Assembly (NCBI GenBank): GCA_959347315.1
Contig: OY365814.1
Coordinates: 3,630,116 to 3,694,115, forward strand
From: Bimastos eiseni
Taxonomy: Eukaryota > Annelida > Clitellata > Crassiclitellata > Lumbricidae
Reading direction: 5' to 3'
DNA length: 64,000 nt
Shown: piece by piece, positions 1-13,100 of the stretch
Layout of the letters: the number at the start of each line of letters is the position of its first letter
How positions within the stretch are numbered: position 1 is the stretch's first letter
Notes under the pieces: model-generated
The model's database searches: none
Told to the model about the DNA's origin: nothing
Seen by the model: the letters and a program-made list of their open reading frames with translations, nothing else
Position numbers and translations under genes: made by a program

Positions 1-427
1 TATATGTATGTATGTATGTATGTATTTTTGTATGTATGTATATATGCATATATGTACGTATGTATGTATGTATTTATATATGTATTTATGCATGTATGTA
101 TGTAGTATGTATGTATGTATGTATATATGTATGTATGTTTACATGCATGTATGTATGTATTTATGTATGTATGTATGTAGTATGTATGTATGTATGTATG
201 TATGTATGTAGTATGTATGTATGTATGTATGTATGTATGTATATATGTATGTATGTATGTATGTATATATGTATGTATGTTTGTTTGTATGTATGTATGT
301 ATGTATGAATGTATTTATGTATGTATTTATGTATGTATGTATATATGCATATATGTACGTATGTATGTATATATATACGTATGTATGTTTACATGCATGT
401 ATGTATGTATGTATGTATGTATGTATG

Positions 428-461
<34 letters not shown>

Positions 462-945
462 TGTATGTATGTATGTATGTATGTATGTATGTATTTATGT
501 ATGTTTGTATATATGCATATATGTATGTATGTATGTTTACATGCATGTATGTTTACATGCATGTATGTATGTATGTATGTATGTATGTATGTATGTATGT
601 ATGTATGTATGTGTGAATGTATTTATGTATGTAGTATGTATGTATGTATGTAAGAGTATATGCATGTATGTATGTATGTATGTATGTATGTATGTATGTA
701 TGTATATATGTATGTATGTATGTTTTTATGTATGTATGTATGTATGTATGTATGTATATATGTATGTATGTATGTATTTATGTATGTATGTATATATGCA
801 TATATGTATGTATGTATGTATATATGTATGTATGTTTACATGCATGTATGTATGTATGTATGTATGTATGTATGTATGTATGTATGTATGTATGTATGTA
901 TGTATTTATGTAGGTATTTATGTGTGTGTGTATGTATGTATGTAT
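1..945. repeat. long TATG tetranucleotide microsatellite
   Basis: Almost pure (TATG)n / (CATA)n for over 900 bases, interrupted at intervals by TATATATGCATATATG and TTTACATGCATG variants that recur together and give a loose higher-order period. Every long reading frame here (runs of MYVC or HTYI) is a by-product of the tetranucleotide and not a gene. The array probably starts left of the window. It ends near TATGCATTCGC. Confidence 0.97.
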
Positions 946-1354
946 GCATTCGCTACTTTATTTCATTCTTTTATATCAATTTCATATCATCTTCTGGAAT
1001 TAACAACTGCCATTCCCGTTTCATTCGTCTTCTTGATGTTCGTCTCTTTCCTCTTCAGTCAGTAGTTAAGACATCTGCTATATCGATGATAGCTCGATCT
1101 CCCCGTTTCTCTCGCATCTTACCTATAAAATTATGTTCGATGAACTTTGTAGACTACCACTCTGTACTCACACGCACTTTAAAATTCTGATTCTAATCTT
1201 CATTACTTAGAGTTTATTGACCCGAACTATTTGGTTGGTGTAATAGGCACTAGTACTTAGGTTTCAATCAGCTTCCTTCCTTCGTCCACTTCATTATACA
1301 TGTCATCCGTTTGTTGACATCTGATGAATGAATATACTTACTTACTTGTTGCAG
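946..1354. other. non-coding, probable intron before the first visible exon
   Basis: AT-rich single-copy-looking sequence with no supported reading frame. It ends in the acceptor TACTTGTTGCAG of the next feature, so it is probably intron of the membrane-protein gene. Any upstream exons or promoter lie beyond the microsatellite. Confidence 0.5.
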
Positions 1355-1475
1355 CTCGTAGATTGACGTGTAAAGACGTAAACGGTTACAGGTATCCGGA
1401 AGAGTACTTACGATGCCGAAATCAGGAAATAAAATGGTCAGAATTCGGACGAAGAGAATTGCCTGACAATTCTAC
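1355..1475 (+). CDS. exon of membrane receptor-like gene: Cys-containing extracellular module
   Basis: Internal exon between acceptor TTGTTGCAG and donor GTAAGT. Only one frame is open through all 121 bases (two bases, 39 codons, two bases). It reads CKDVNGYRYPEEYLRC followed by EIKWSEFG, a spacing of Cys, Gly-Tyr, Tyr, Cys and Trp reminiscent of a partial sushi/CCP or other small disulphide module. It leaves in phase 2 and the exon at 4240 needs exactly one base, which supports joining them. Signal peptide and start codon are not visible. Domain identity is uncertain; the exon call rests on splice sites and an open frame. Confidence 0.6.
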
Positions 1476-4239
1476 GTAAGTCCAAATTCCATTGTATAAC
1501 CCAGTGTTTCTATAACTAGTTGCCGCTGCACCCAAGGATTCCGGGAACCTGCCTTAAGGTGCAGCAGCTATATGGAAGGATTTCGAACAAGTGATTATCA
1601 CCAACAGCCACAATTCACATGGGCCTATTACAAATTGTTAAAACTTCGAATACTACAGTGTATAAATAGCCGTAACACTGAGGTTGAACACGGAACAATC
1701 AGCTCATCATAAAAATGAGGTACTAAGTACAATAAAAACAATTATTTTTAGGCTAGGTATCACTTTGGCATGGACGAATCGCTCTAAAAAGGCTGGGAAC
1801 GATTGGTATAACTTTCGTGTGACTCTTCTCACCGCATTGAATCCTAAACAATATGCCTACTTACAACTTCTAACAGCGCAGATGATTACTATGCCTTTTC
1901 CTTTGATTGTCTTTTTCCATTTATGTTTGCATTGACGTCATTTATCACGTGACCATGAATCCTTAATGTTCATTTAATTACAAATAACTGCAAAAATCAA
2001 CTTTCATCACGCTTAGGAGTGCGAATCATCTCAACAGACAATTGTGCTTCCAAGTCATCAGTCGTTTTAGTCGATCGATCGTCTGCTCGTCATTTTGACG
2101 ATCATTATTTGCGTCTACATGTAAATATAGAATTTACTCAGCAGACCTAACTTCGAACATGTTGGAGTTTACTAGTGCTAGGTTATCATTCCGAATTTAT
2201 TCTTTGGCTTTGGCAAAGATTGTATGCGTTAAAGAGGCATTTTGTTCCCAGGTTGCCTAGGCCATGTGATTGCATCAGCCATTCCCGAACTTTATGTACA
2301 CGGCCAGTCTCAGCCGTGCGGCCGCGTACGCCTCCTGTAGCCGAGTGTTTTCGTCTGGGTGCAGGGCAAAACCCTCTGTTATTTAAGTGATATCGACCGA
2401 TAGTTGCAATCCAACCAACCGACCAACACACGACGAATGTCTTTTTACGCCCACCCTGTACCTCGCGATTTTCTCCGGATTATAGCGACGCGATTGTGGT
2501 GACTTCTGGACTAGGTCAGTTTGTATAAAATTTTGCAACGACATCTGAAAAAGGGAAATCTTTAGTTTTTCATGGCATATCGTTGAGGCTTATGAATACT
2601 GGACACGGTTCAATGGAGCGTGACCGTAGCCCTACGACTATCTGTGCGGTGGAACGCTATCAACAACCTGCCTGTGCTGGCGACCATCAACGCTACCGCA
2701 GAGACCTGGCCCGGCTTCGTCCCTCCCATGGCCAGTCGTCGAGGCTCAGAGCGGCAGGTCGTCGCTCCACGGAGCGTCATCAGATGATCCTCTGTACGGT
2801 TGCTGACAGCTGCTGCCGCCATCTTTCGCCGAACGCTGTCCGGAGACTTGCTGTAATCCTTCGCTCTTCATTGGGGCCGAAAAGTGGAACGCGCCTGCTC
2901 GTGGACACTCATCGAACTGTCATCCCTTGAACTCATCGGATGTCCTTACCACTCTCTGATGTTTTAAGCAGCTTTACTAAGTAGTGATAATGATCGTATG
3001 ATCAATTTTTATTATTTACACCCCGTTGTATAATAATTGCTGCCTGTAACTTGTTGCGGTATGTCAACATGTGTTCCAATGGGGAACGGACAAAAGCCTT
3101 CCGGATATAAACTCCTCGGACAAAAGCCCCCGTCCTCCGATTTTGAGTAGGGCATTTGCCTCCCGGACAAAAGCCCCCTTTAGTGTGAAGTATGAACGGA
3201 TGATGACAAGTTATATATTTAACTGCCATTATGTAAAATACATAAAAACAAGCAACTGATTATCGTGTCGTATAGGAGAAAAAAATGAGTTCAGTTCTGA
3301 ATCTTTATCTTGATGGATGCATAAATACTGCAGACAGTTCTTGACACGCCTTAATAAGCGGTGAAGGTCGTCGGCTAGTAAGCAGCTAGGCCTACAGTTG
3401 GTTAGCAAACTGTCAGTGACACGCGATAATCATCTTCCGTTTATAAGACAGAGTGGGTGAATACTTCTAGATGATCTTGATGATAATCTATCTTGATGAT
3501 AATCTAAGATTATATGCGTGAATGTATGCTTACAGTTGGTAAAAGTCACTCAGTGACACGCGATAATCATCCCTCTGAGAGTGGGTGAAGACCCCTATGG
3601 ATGAAAATCTCAGAAATGTGTGCCTATAAAACGAAGACTTCTAACATGCACACATCATATTAAAAGCCCTTTCGCTTTCAAACTGTGCAGGTATTGGAAC
3701 CAAAGCAATATGTCAACCAGCCAAAAATAGATATTTTACATGTCTAGTAACACTAAGCCGACCTGGACACATCCATGCACCCGTACATAAATTATTATAC
3801 ATACAACCATGCATATATAATTTGGGTGAACTTATGGTCCACACTGGGGGGCTTTGTCGTAGTTGAGAGAGGCTTTTGTCCGGGGGGGGGGCTTTTGTCC
3901 TACACTCGGTCCAATAAACGAATATAGGCCTATCATATCATATCTGCTCTTTACATTCGCTTAACTTTCTCCGCATCGCTTAATGCAGCGTGTTCGTATA
4001 ATGGTGCTGATAGCTCTCAATGTTTTTAAAGAAAATATTTATAGTTTCTACAATAGTACGTAATACAGATAACCTTAGTTGTTTGGCAATAAATAAATAA
4101 ATAAATAAATAAATAAATAGCGTGTCTCATAATATCATTCGGACAGTTACTAAAAATGTAGACAGAAAGAAGATAGACAGGCAAATGGAAAATGTGCGCA
4201 TTATCGTGCGCATTCATGCACAATAATCACACTTTTCAG
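1476..4239 (+). other. intron between extracellular exons
   Basis: Bounded by donor GTAAGT and acceptor CACTTTTCAG. It contains a fold-back repeat at 3083-3905, listed separately, a GC-richer patch at 2260-2930 with no recognisable protein, and a short (AAAT)n run near 4090-4119. I see no exon with convincing splice borders inside it. Confidence 0.5.
3083..3905. repeat. fold-back repeat with GGACAAAAGCC arms
   Basis: The left arm (3086-3180) carries three spaced copies of GGACAAAAGCC; the right arm (3845-3902) carries the inverted form GGCTTTTGTCC next to long G runs. Between them the segment around CAGTGACACGCGATAATCAT occurs twice (about 3413 and 3553). Arms plus an internal duplication suggest a non-autonomous fold-back element. 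No target duplication was identified and no protein is encoded. Confidence 0.55.
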
Positions 4240-4429
4240 AATCAAATTGGCGATTACGGCTAAGCTGGGTGGCTTTAAGAAACCAAAGAATATGGCGGAG
4301 GAGCAAATCACAAGCGCCTATGAGACGACAAGACAGGTTCTCTTCATGGTAGATTCAACTCCTCCGTGGCATTGTCGTAAGATAGACTGCAAAGATCCAA
4401 CGATCACTTTGAAGAGTGATACTGTTCAG
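4240..4429 (+). CDS. exon of membrane receptor-like gene: extracellular linker
   Basis: Exon between acceptor CACTTTTCAG and donor CAG|GTAGCA. It enters with one base, matching the two-base exit of exon 1355-1475, and leaves in phase 0, matching the exon at 6235. The residues include AKLGGFKKPKNMAEEQ and, near the end, STPPWHCRKIDCKDP. The TPP and following Cys pair look like the linker before a beta-sandwich module in invertebrate extracellular proteins, but no named family is assigned. One frame is open for 63 codons with no internal stop. Confidence 0.62.
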
Positions 4430-5576
4430 GTAGCACTCATTCGGTCAACGGTCATCAATTGGCTGCCAAAGTAAAGTAAACTATTGCAAATAGGACCAGA
4501 AGATACCGTTCTATGAATCAGATGAACTCTGGCCACTGAGATTATAATTATCATGTATTGCAGTCACAGTTATATTATTTTGGATGAATTAAGTACGATT
4601 CCTTTCTTCAAATACGTCTGACATGTTCAGTGCAATTGTTTCAGCCACAGTTTGCCGTTATTATGATGTGATGTCCTATCCAGATTCTACTCCTGCGCTG
4701 TCACATGACCACCCTCATCACCGACTGCCATCGTAGCACCATGCTGTATCATCGGCTTGATCGCCCGTATTTCGACCTTACACCGGAACGAAACAAGAGT
4801 CTTGGCTATTGCGGACTTGATTAGGTATAGCGCCTGTGAATAAGTGGTCTCCTTAACGTGGCATTTGTGGGCGCTGAGAATTTTTAGAAGATTGACATTA
4901 CATTATGTTACATGTAATAGCAGTTATGACGTGACGCAGTATAATATACGTTATTTGGTGAGAAAGTTCAGCACGGAAAATTATGATTATTATCAGCGAT
5001 CTTCGCTCTCTATAAAGCCTTGTTTTTAAATGACCTATGACGACAACATGCAGCCACCACTCGTTGTCGCCTGAAGGCAAACCGAAAAACTCTGTTAACC
5101 TTAGATTCGTTTAAATAATTAGCGTTCTTATCGCCTGAATCACTGCATGGATGATAAGCCTGCTAATAGAAAGTGTACTTATCGCAAAATGCAAATCGCA
5201 TGCATAGTACGACACCATTCATCGTCATGGGCCTATATAGGCCTTCTTCCTGCCATAGATCTAGTCTACTGTTGACAAAGATACTAGCCTTCCAGCGCGC
5301 CTTTGTCATTTTCCACATCAGCGGACTCAGTAAATCACATATCTATCACAACCCGGAGATATTCGGGCGGAAAAACCGCCAAAAGATTTGATGGATTGGC
5401 AGGAACATCACGTGTCGTCCTTTTTGGTGAACATAATTATACTGGTTGTCGTATGAGAACCACAACATATTGGTCGCATTCTTAGCCTTTGGAGAATGAA
5501 TTTTAGATTCTATGACGTTTCATCCTCGGACGATTCATCCCCAATAATTAATGTGTTAGGTCCTATTGCTTCACTA

Positions 5577-5690
5577 CTTCATAGCAGTTTAATTTGTCAT
5601 GAAATGTGAAGCAACTTCATAGCAGTTTAATTTGTCATGAAATGTGAAGCAACTTCATAGCAGTTTAATTTGTCATGATATGTGAAGCAA
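5577..5690 (+). repeat. 38-bp tandem repeat, three copies
   Basis: Three back-to-back copies of a 38-base unit beginning CTTCATAGCAG and ending TGTGAAGCAA, nearly identical (the third has ATATG for AAATG). It lies in the intron before the 6235 exon and encodes nothing. Confidence 0.9.
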
Positions 5691-6234
5691 CGTTCGAATT
5701 ACTTAGTGGGGTGAACAGGGTGGGGATCCGATGCTACAAATCCCGTTGGTAAATCCTGACCTTGAACCATGCACGCTCTGATGGCCCTAATCGCTGAGCA
5801 CCGGTTGTCAATGTAATGATGTGTGCTCTATCCTGCTGAAAGTTGACCACCGAAACTGTATGTTGGTCTAAAATGTAAAGGTTGGTCATCTTGCTAGACT
5901 AGAGGGGCCAACAGACAGGTTGAGAGAGATGATATCCATGTACTCGTTCTTCAGTAACACCTTCTTGATGCTCTGTTGATGCATATAATCGAATTAACGT
6001 TCAAGAAGAAATCTAGATTATTAAGCAGTAATTTTTATGACATGGATGAATGTATTAGAAACAGTCTCAGCAGAACTTCTTTCATGCTGTTTGAGAAACG
6101 TTGCCCTATATACTATATGGTCTGAAAAGGAGATACGTAAACGAATGCACAAGGAGTCGAACTTTTTGTCAATCTAGCGCGGGTATACAGACATGTAATG
6201 TATATTGAATGAAAATCGCTTAATATGCTTTCAG

Positions 6235-7103
6235 GATCCTGTAATTCAAGGTAACTTTATCAACTGGTATGACTGGCTATCAGGCATAGACAGATACTGC
6301 GTCGATTTGTATCAGCTTCTGAAGGCAGGTGATATAGACCTACTAGTGCCTTCGCATCATCGAACCGATACGTTTTGCAGGAGTGGAGTCAATAGCTTCC
6401 AGCGCATACTTTCATTTTCTGGGGTCTTCTCATTGCTGCTCAAGGTTTACGACAAAGCAAATAACACTGCGACAGCGAGAAAACTTGTTCTCTTTGATAG
6501 GCAGATCGACGGCGCAAACGATGGCTTGACGAAGACCGACGAACCACTGAGAGTGAACGAACAATCAGTGACATCAGGACATGGATGGATTTCGGCTGGC
6601 ACGTTGAATTCGAACGATGACAAATCAAGACTGACGATTAACTGGAAGGGTCGATATATGAACAGGAGACATCTAAGGGAAGGATGGTTGTTACCCGCCC
6701 GTGAATTGGACGGCATATTTGATGACAACGTATGGGACACTGGCAAAAGAAGAACAATTTATGAAGTTAAGCACGTCAACGGAACTGTAGGATATAAGCT
6801 GGCCTTCACAGTGAATCAACAAGGTGGAAGAGACGCGCGTATAAGAGACATCAAAGAAACCAACGTGTCAGGGACTGATGAGGTGCAGCCATCAACATGG
6901 GCTCTGTTTGATCACATGACGCATTTTGCCACCCTCGTGATGCCGAGACTAGTATCCAATGATACGATCTCCATCTGGATACAGGCTTTTGATGTTGTCG
7001 GTCATATCTATGAAGATCTAATCCGAATCGGCGTCGACACTTCTCCGACTACGATCTACAAAGCAGTGTTGTTAGATAGCGCAATCGATCCATACATAAG
7101 AAG
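6235..7103 (+). CDS. large extracellular exon of membrane receptor-like gene
   Basis: Exon of 869 bases, about 290 codons, open throughout. Acceptor GCTTTCAG; donor AAG|GTGACT, a weaker but legal site. It starts in phase 0 with DPVIQGNFINWYDWLSGID and leaves with two bases. The pattern (INWYDWLSGIDRYCVDLYQL, later LLLKVYDKANNTA and IWIQAFDVVGH) looks like two fibronectin-III/cadherin-like beta sandwiches: Trp early, Y-x-V-x-Y strands, then a D-A/V-x-N/G closing strand. N-glycosylation sites NNT, NGT and NVS fit an extracellular location. I cannot name a family. No cysteine framework or kinase motif occurs in this exon. Confidence 0.75.
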
Positions 7104-7127
7104 GTGACTTTCCATTACATGTTCAAT

Positions 7128-7195
7128 CGTTCATTCATTCATTCTGGTCATTTATATATCGCCCCTTTAAGAAACTTCTCAGGAGGGCTCCCAGC
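7128..7195. repeat. CR1/L2-type 3' tail repeat copy
   Basis: A (TTCA)n run followed by TTTATATATCGCCCC and CTTCTCAGGAGGGCT. A similar stretch (TTCATTTATTCA then ATATAGCGCC and CTACTCAGGAGCGCT) lies at 19574-19640, and a looser version lies beside the reverse-transcriptase fragment at 25028-25080. The association suggests the 3' end of a CR1/L2-like retrotransposon family. Confidence 0.45.
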
Positions 7196-7422
7196 CGAAG
7201 CAAAGATCCTTATCGTGTAGAAACCACCATTCGTTACGCTGGCTTAGTCACGCTTCTTCACCACCAATTTGTTTTCAGCATATTTGTTTACCAGGGAAGC
7301 TGGAATTTCCCGCATCATTGGTATATATGCCTCTATATCTTAGCTGATTCAAACTCTAAATATTGATATGAACCACTCTGGTTATTTTAGGATCTGATTG
7401 TAGATAATTTTTGACTTTTCAG

Positions 7423-7589
7423 TATTGAAATCGAAGCAGAAGATCTGGAGTGCGGCATCAAGGAAGTCAGATACTGGATATCTACAACACTGGCGACCAA
7501 CTTTACCAGTGGATTCGTTTCTTCTATGTTTCTGGACATAATGGGACACAAAGCTAAAACCGGATGGAAACGAAAATGAAGAAGCTCTA
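7423..7589 (+). CDS. membrane-proximal exon with an in-frame TGA
   Basis: Acceptor GACTTTTCAG, donor CTCTA|GTAAGT. It enters with one base completing AG+T from exon 6235-7103 and leaves in phase 1, which is what the transmembrane exon at 10019 requires. The frame reads IEIEAEDLECGIKEVRYWIS, then NFTSGFVSS, so it continues an extracellular module. A TGA at 7577-7579 sits four codons before the donor. Either this allele is truncated before the membrane (secreted form or pseudogene), or there is a sequence error, or splicing differs. The phase agreement on both sides favours the exon borders being right. Confidence 0.6.
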
Positions 7590-8049
7590 GTAAGTTTTCG
7601 CATCCTGCACCCAACCAAACTGCTATGGATTGTACATATCAACGACATTGCAATGCAATTGCATTACTGTCCTCTGTGCTGTTTCTCGTTTCAACAAGTT
7701 GTATTAAATTTCACTAATCGTATGTATACTATCTCATGCGGCTTTGCCCTATTCCTACTATCAGAAAGGACGGTGCAAGCCGTGCATACGTTGTTTTCAC
7801 GGCACATGGTTCTTAAATCATGATGAATCGAATATCCAGATCGATCGCGTTATCTAACAGTACTGCTTTGACAGCGACCGTGACGTGTCTTGCGAAGTTT
7901 TTGTACCTCCACAATCATGATTTCAAATTTACAATTTGCATATGGTCTCGAGGGAAGAGAATTATTCGAAATGGATGTCGAATCACTGATGAGTGATACT
8001 ATAAGTGGATACTATGGTGACAATAGCTAATAACTGGAAATTCACACGC

Positions 8050-10018
8050 TTGTGACTTTCGTGTCATTTTGCTCATGTAGTTGTTAAGATGTTACTGTGA
8101 AAAATATTTAAAAAAATAACTTTCCTGAGTGTGTGCCTAATTTTGGATGTTGAGGATATCATTTCTCTTTTTTTTGCAATAAAATTTAAATTGAAATAAA
8201 CATACAAAACGCAGCTCAATTGTGTTAAAACGGTTATATTCAATGATGATTGCTATTCACATGCGTATTAGTATCTGAGTCTAAATGTTTATAGACTGCT
8301 TGTGCCAAAGGCATCGCCGATTGTTATTGCACTAGAGGCGGACATTGCTTCGCACGAACCATCCGGATAGAAATTGAGTTAGAGCCACCTAGTGGAATTG
8401 GCGACATAGAAAAGCGACAACCGGCTAAAGGAGATGAAGGACAAAAGATAATAAATTTGCGGTGTACACATATAAACTTAGTTAGTTTTAACTACTAAAA
8501 TGTAGCAAGTACATGTAGGTATAGAGGAAAGATGGTAACTTTAAAAATGTGGCTACGAAGAGAATGTGCTTGATTGAAAAGGCTCTAATGCTCGAGAGCC
8601 CATAAACTCCGCTGCACCGTGGCTTTGCTGAAAGGCCTGTAGGCCAACTTGATCGTGGGCAACGAGTTAAGGTGTAGGATTAAGGAACTACGTGTATTAG
8701 TGCATGCTAAGCTCTAGTAGGCCTACACTACATCTTGCATGCTTACTGTTGTAGGCTTAATAGAGCAAATTTCTTGAATTTGTATTTTACTATAACTTTC
8801 TATAAACTTGGCTGTCATTCATTTAACTCAAGCAAAATTAATGTTGATCCTTATTGGTTTTTTATTTATAATAGCTTTCATTTCCACCTGGCGCACCAAA
8901 ATGTCGACCAGGTAAGCAGACGTTTTGACAGTTGTCCTAGATTTAAAGTTTTTATTCAAAGACGGGACTCTAGCCAATAAAGTGCCAGTCTCGACCAGTG
9001 CAGGCTTTTATCCCCCGTCAATACACTCCAGGTCCTGATCTCGCTACGCCCCACCACGTTCGTCGAGCGTGGTTTAATCGTCTAGAACGCAGTAGAACTG
9101 CAGCTCGATCTTCTGTTGACGTTTTGCGTTCGAGCGCGGTGCGGTCAGCATTATTATATATGAAGACTTTAGTTGTGGTGCGAGCTTGGAAGAAATATGG
9201 CGCTGTCGTTGGCATTGACGCAAGTAATGCGTCACAGCGGCGTTGTATGGACGTGTTGGGCGTAGTACAATCGTAGAACGAACGAGTACTACGATTAGCT
9301 ATGTTGAGAGCGTGGTCTGTAAGCAGTGACATCCGCGTGGACGTGAAGAACACGTGCGGTATTGATATCGTGTTGAGAACGGTAGCTAGATTCACGTCCC
9401 GACACGCTTAAATAATACGATCATTAAGTTTGTAATACGCTCGAGTAACGTGGGTGCTACGTCCGCCCCGTCTCTAAAGCACTCCAAATGCGATCACACC
9501 TTACCGCCACGCTTACACCACTATTGCATTTTAAAATGTTCAGAATTCAGGTACATTAACACCACGCGCCCAGTCGCCCGCACGCCACGCTTGATAGCTA
9601 TCGCAATACGTTTTCATCGAATACATGAATGATCGAACTGCGGTACTTCGACGAGCGTGGTTGAAGCGTATTGAAATCGGATCCTGGTGTGACACAATAC
9701 TGTCCACGCCTCAATTGAGCGTCAATCACGCTACCACTACGTTTTAACATACTGTGATTACGCTCTGATCACACGCCGGGCACGATTATGCTCAGAGCAC
9801 AAGCGATGCTTATTATAAACAAGGCCTTCAGAACATCACCGATCTTGCAGAATTTCTTTGCCTCTGAGTTGTAAAATATTTTGCAGTTCATCCCTGACAC
9901 CAAAGAATTCTGCGACTTTGTCGCATCTTTGGAAGTGTCTCAGTTAATGTAAACTTAATTTACACAGGCTTACATTTTCTACGTTGTTGTAAGAATTCGA
10001 ATATATTTTGATTCTTAG
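8050..10018. other. intron sequence without recognisable genes
   Basis: Continues the intron between the 7423 and 10019 exons. The only distinctive part is the CACGC/GCGTG-rich tract at 9040-9790 listed separately. I found no reading frame here with protein-like composition. Confidence 0.4.
9040..9790. repeat. GC-richer tract rich in CACGC/GCGTG words
   Basis: Unlike its AT-rich surroundings, this stretch repeats CACGCT, CACGCC and AGCGTG on both strands. One segment recurs: TTCGTCGAGCGTGGTTTAATCG near 9059 resembles TTCGACGAGCGTGGTTGAAGCG near 9649. The open frames on both strands show no domain. It may be a decayed mobile element or satellite. Confidence 0.35.
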
Positions 10019-10144
10019 TTGTGGAAGAAAAGACGTATCACATCCTGATCGTTGTAGTTCTACTTGGAGTAGCGATCCTAGTTATAATCACCATTGTGAC
10101 CATTCTACTTCGTCGCAAATGTCGTCAACAGGAAAGTGATTCCG
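10019..10144 (+). CDS. transmembrane exon of receptor-like gene
   Basis: A small exon of 126 bases, phase 1 on both sides, between acceptor TTGATTCTTAG and donor GTAAGT. It encodes VEEKTYHI, then a hydrophobic stretch of about 22 residues (LIVVVLLGVAILVIITIVTI and following LL), then the basic stop-transfer RRKCRQQ. This is a standard single-pass type I transmembrane segment with cytoplasmic anchor. It joins upstream to 7423-7589 and downstream to 14213 by phase. Confidence 0.85.
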
Positions 10145-13100
10145 GTAAGTAGGCCTAGTTTTTTAAGTCTCTTTATCAAAATCATGACACATGTATGTTG
10201 CTCATATTTGTGTGTGTTTTATTGTCTCTAATCTACCCTTATATACATGCCAAACCAAATGCATGGTAATGTTTAACCATTTACCTTTTAAAGATGTTAC
10301 TTTTAATGAAGAAATATTATCTGCAACTTAAAGGCAAAAAATATAATATTTACAATTTGCTCAACAGGCGTAAAAGCTTTTTCCAAAAGCATAATTAGTT
10401 AAAATATCTGATATTATCGCAGTCAAAAATTAAAATTAATAATAGTGCGTATTTATCAATCTCGGATTAATGATACAGAACAGTTTTCAAAGTTAAACTT
10501 TAGGCCCAAAATAAACAGTCTAATTGTATGACTTTTTAAAGTAGCTTTAATTTTCTACCATCAAATAAGTTTTTTCCCACTCTCTTTTATTGCAGGAAGC
10601 GCATAATTATTGTCACTGTTCTCTCTCCCAAAGTATGTGCTGTGTATCGGATTATGACGACACATCAGTCTGCTTGATCATAGGCGACTGCTACATATCG
10701 TATGATTGCCTATGCAGCCTTGGTGTCATCCATACTGCTCTAGCTATCAGAGTCTTCTGTTTTGTTAGTGTGACAAATGCATTTTCGCCTGAATTGTTTT
10801 ACGAAATCAGCAAGTCTTGCGTTCTACCGTCACCAAGTCCACCTTTGTGAGTCTTAGTAGATCGTGTTCTCATTTCTACTCTCTGCAAATTTCTACAAGT
10901 TTCTACAGTAATTCTACCCTCAGCAAAGAAAATGAGATATGATAAAGTCTACCTCTGTATCAAAGAGACTGAGAAGATCAAATTTGTGAAACAACCATGG
11001 GTGCACAAATAGCTTCCGTGATATATCTGCAACTGGTATTTCGATTTACGCGTCAATTTTCTGTATTAGCTGCAGAATTCCTGACTACTTTGGAAGTCAT
11101 TTATGCTGGTAGCCAGTGCTTTTTGTTAACGTCACAATAAAAACTGTAGTAGTTATCGTCCATATAACCACCCCTAGACTTTGAATCGAAACCTGAACTG
11201 CAATCTCTTGATCATGTAAATTGATTTTGACATTCAACGAGGTTGATGCATCGGCCGAAAAACCCGAATGTTGTTCCGTGATGCGGTATTCGCAGAGTTG
11301 CTACAAGGTTTTTAATCCTGCAGCATATAATCTATCACCTACAACGCACTTCAAACCTCTAAACCCTCTAACATTCGTCAACTAGTCTACTCATAATGAT
11401 AATCCAACTTACCGCTTCTACTCGCTCATCGTCATAATCTTCTCCATCTCGACCTCCAGTCTTTTCAACTCTGAAATTCTGCGACAATTCCAATTCCGAA
11501 GTTCTCTGGGTGCTCTACCCAAATTATAATCCTGCGCCACCGTATGAATTACATTACAACTGCCTTTGACAAATACAATTACTTCGCATTCGAAATCGAA
11601 GAGGTTACATGTAGATCCGTATCGTCATATCCTACTGTTATAGAATTCATTCTGGTGCATGGTTACGAAGGTCCAACACATTCTATAAAGATGACAGCCA
11701 ATACAAGGTGCACTAGAAGCATTATATTATAATTGAACTGCTACATCAGTTCAAAAGATTTTATCTCGAGACATATCAATGTTTTACCGAAACATTTTAT
11801 AAGTAAGTAAGTTAGAATATAATTTAATCGACTACCAGATAAGCGCTCAGTAGATGACAGAAGAAATTAAATATTGCAAAAGTTTAATTATCTTTGCCAA
11901 TAGATAACTCTAACTACGTTGATGAACAAGCTGACATTGATGAAATTAATAATTATGGAAAATAATTATGTAAATAAATGATTTCTTATCTTCAGTTACG
12001 TCAGTCCGTCATCTGTTTCTCATTTTCTTCCACATTTTTATCTCTTGTCTTTCGTATTTGTCCAATGCACTTCCCTTGTCCTTCAGTCTTCCAAATGTAA
12101 AATTGCCTAATTCTTCTCACAACTTATTCCAAATTTTCGTCTAATTGAAACTTAAATTTGTGTCAGATTCTCCTTTTCGCTGTCAATGAATACACGCGGG
12201 AGTTCTTCCTTTAGATCCACATCCTTTACTTTTCATTCGCTCCATTGTTTGGTTGTAATGATTCGTACAGTGAATAATTATCTTACCATAAGTCTTCTGT
12301 TGTCGCTTACTTGATTGTGCATTCATCATCCTAACTATGTCCCTAGATTTGTATGGCGATATTCCACTTTGTGATAATCCTTAGCTCCTCCTGCGAGTAG
12401 TTCATGAATCTAGCCCGCTGGGCTGCTTGGTTTACCTGCCTGTCAACGTAACAATTCGGTGGTCTGTAGACATTTCCTGATTTGTAATATTTTAACAATG
12501 CATAGTTTAAGAATAAATTGGCTAAAAACTAATTATGTGCAATTTTACAGAGTTTCTTTTGTGTTTTGAATGTAGGCCTACTAACTATTTTTCAATCTTC
12601 AAAACATTTTGGCTATTGAGTCTCACAATGAATCATCACGAAATGGTTGGTTAAAGGATAATAACAATATTAGATGATACTTCTTCACTTGGAATGGCGA
12701 AAACCCTAACAAACATACAATCATGTGCATATTATGCAACACATACATTATACATATACGTAAACACATACACACAATGTCACATATAAAATGTACAAGT
12801 GTATGGGTCTCATAAATATTACCATGTTATAAAGAAATCTCTCAACTGCAGTCACATAAAATTTCGTGCGATGGCCGTGACCATTACTACTTGCCTGTGG
12901 CGGAATCCCGACAAAAGAGCACTCGACAAAGGAGCGCCGACAAAAGAGCGCCGACGAGATAGAGCGCAGACAATTTGAAATCGAAGCTAGACTAATGAAC
13001 AAATTATAGCCTAAATGGAAGCTGGATTAATGAACTGCATCTTGTTCAACTAGAAGCCGGATCGATGAAAGAAATTCTGTTAAACTAAAAGCTGGATGGA

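Noticed and set aside
190..1065. Long frames of MYVC/HTYI repeats on both strands
   Set aside because: They are produced by the TATG tetranucleotide in every frame and have no coding character.
9018..9395. Opposing 92- and 125-codon frames
   Set aside because: Both fall in the CACGC-rich tract, shadow each other and show no recognisable motif.
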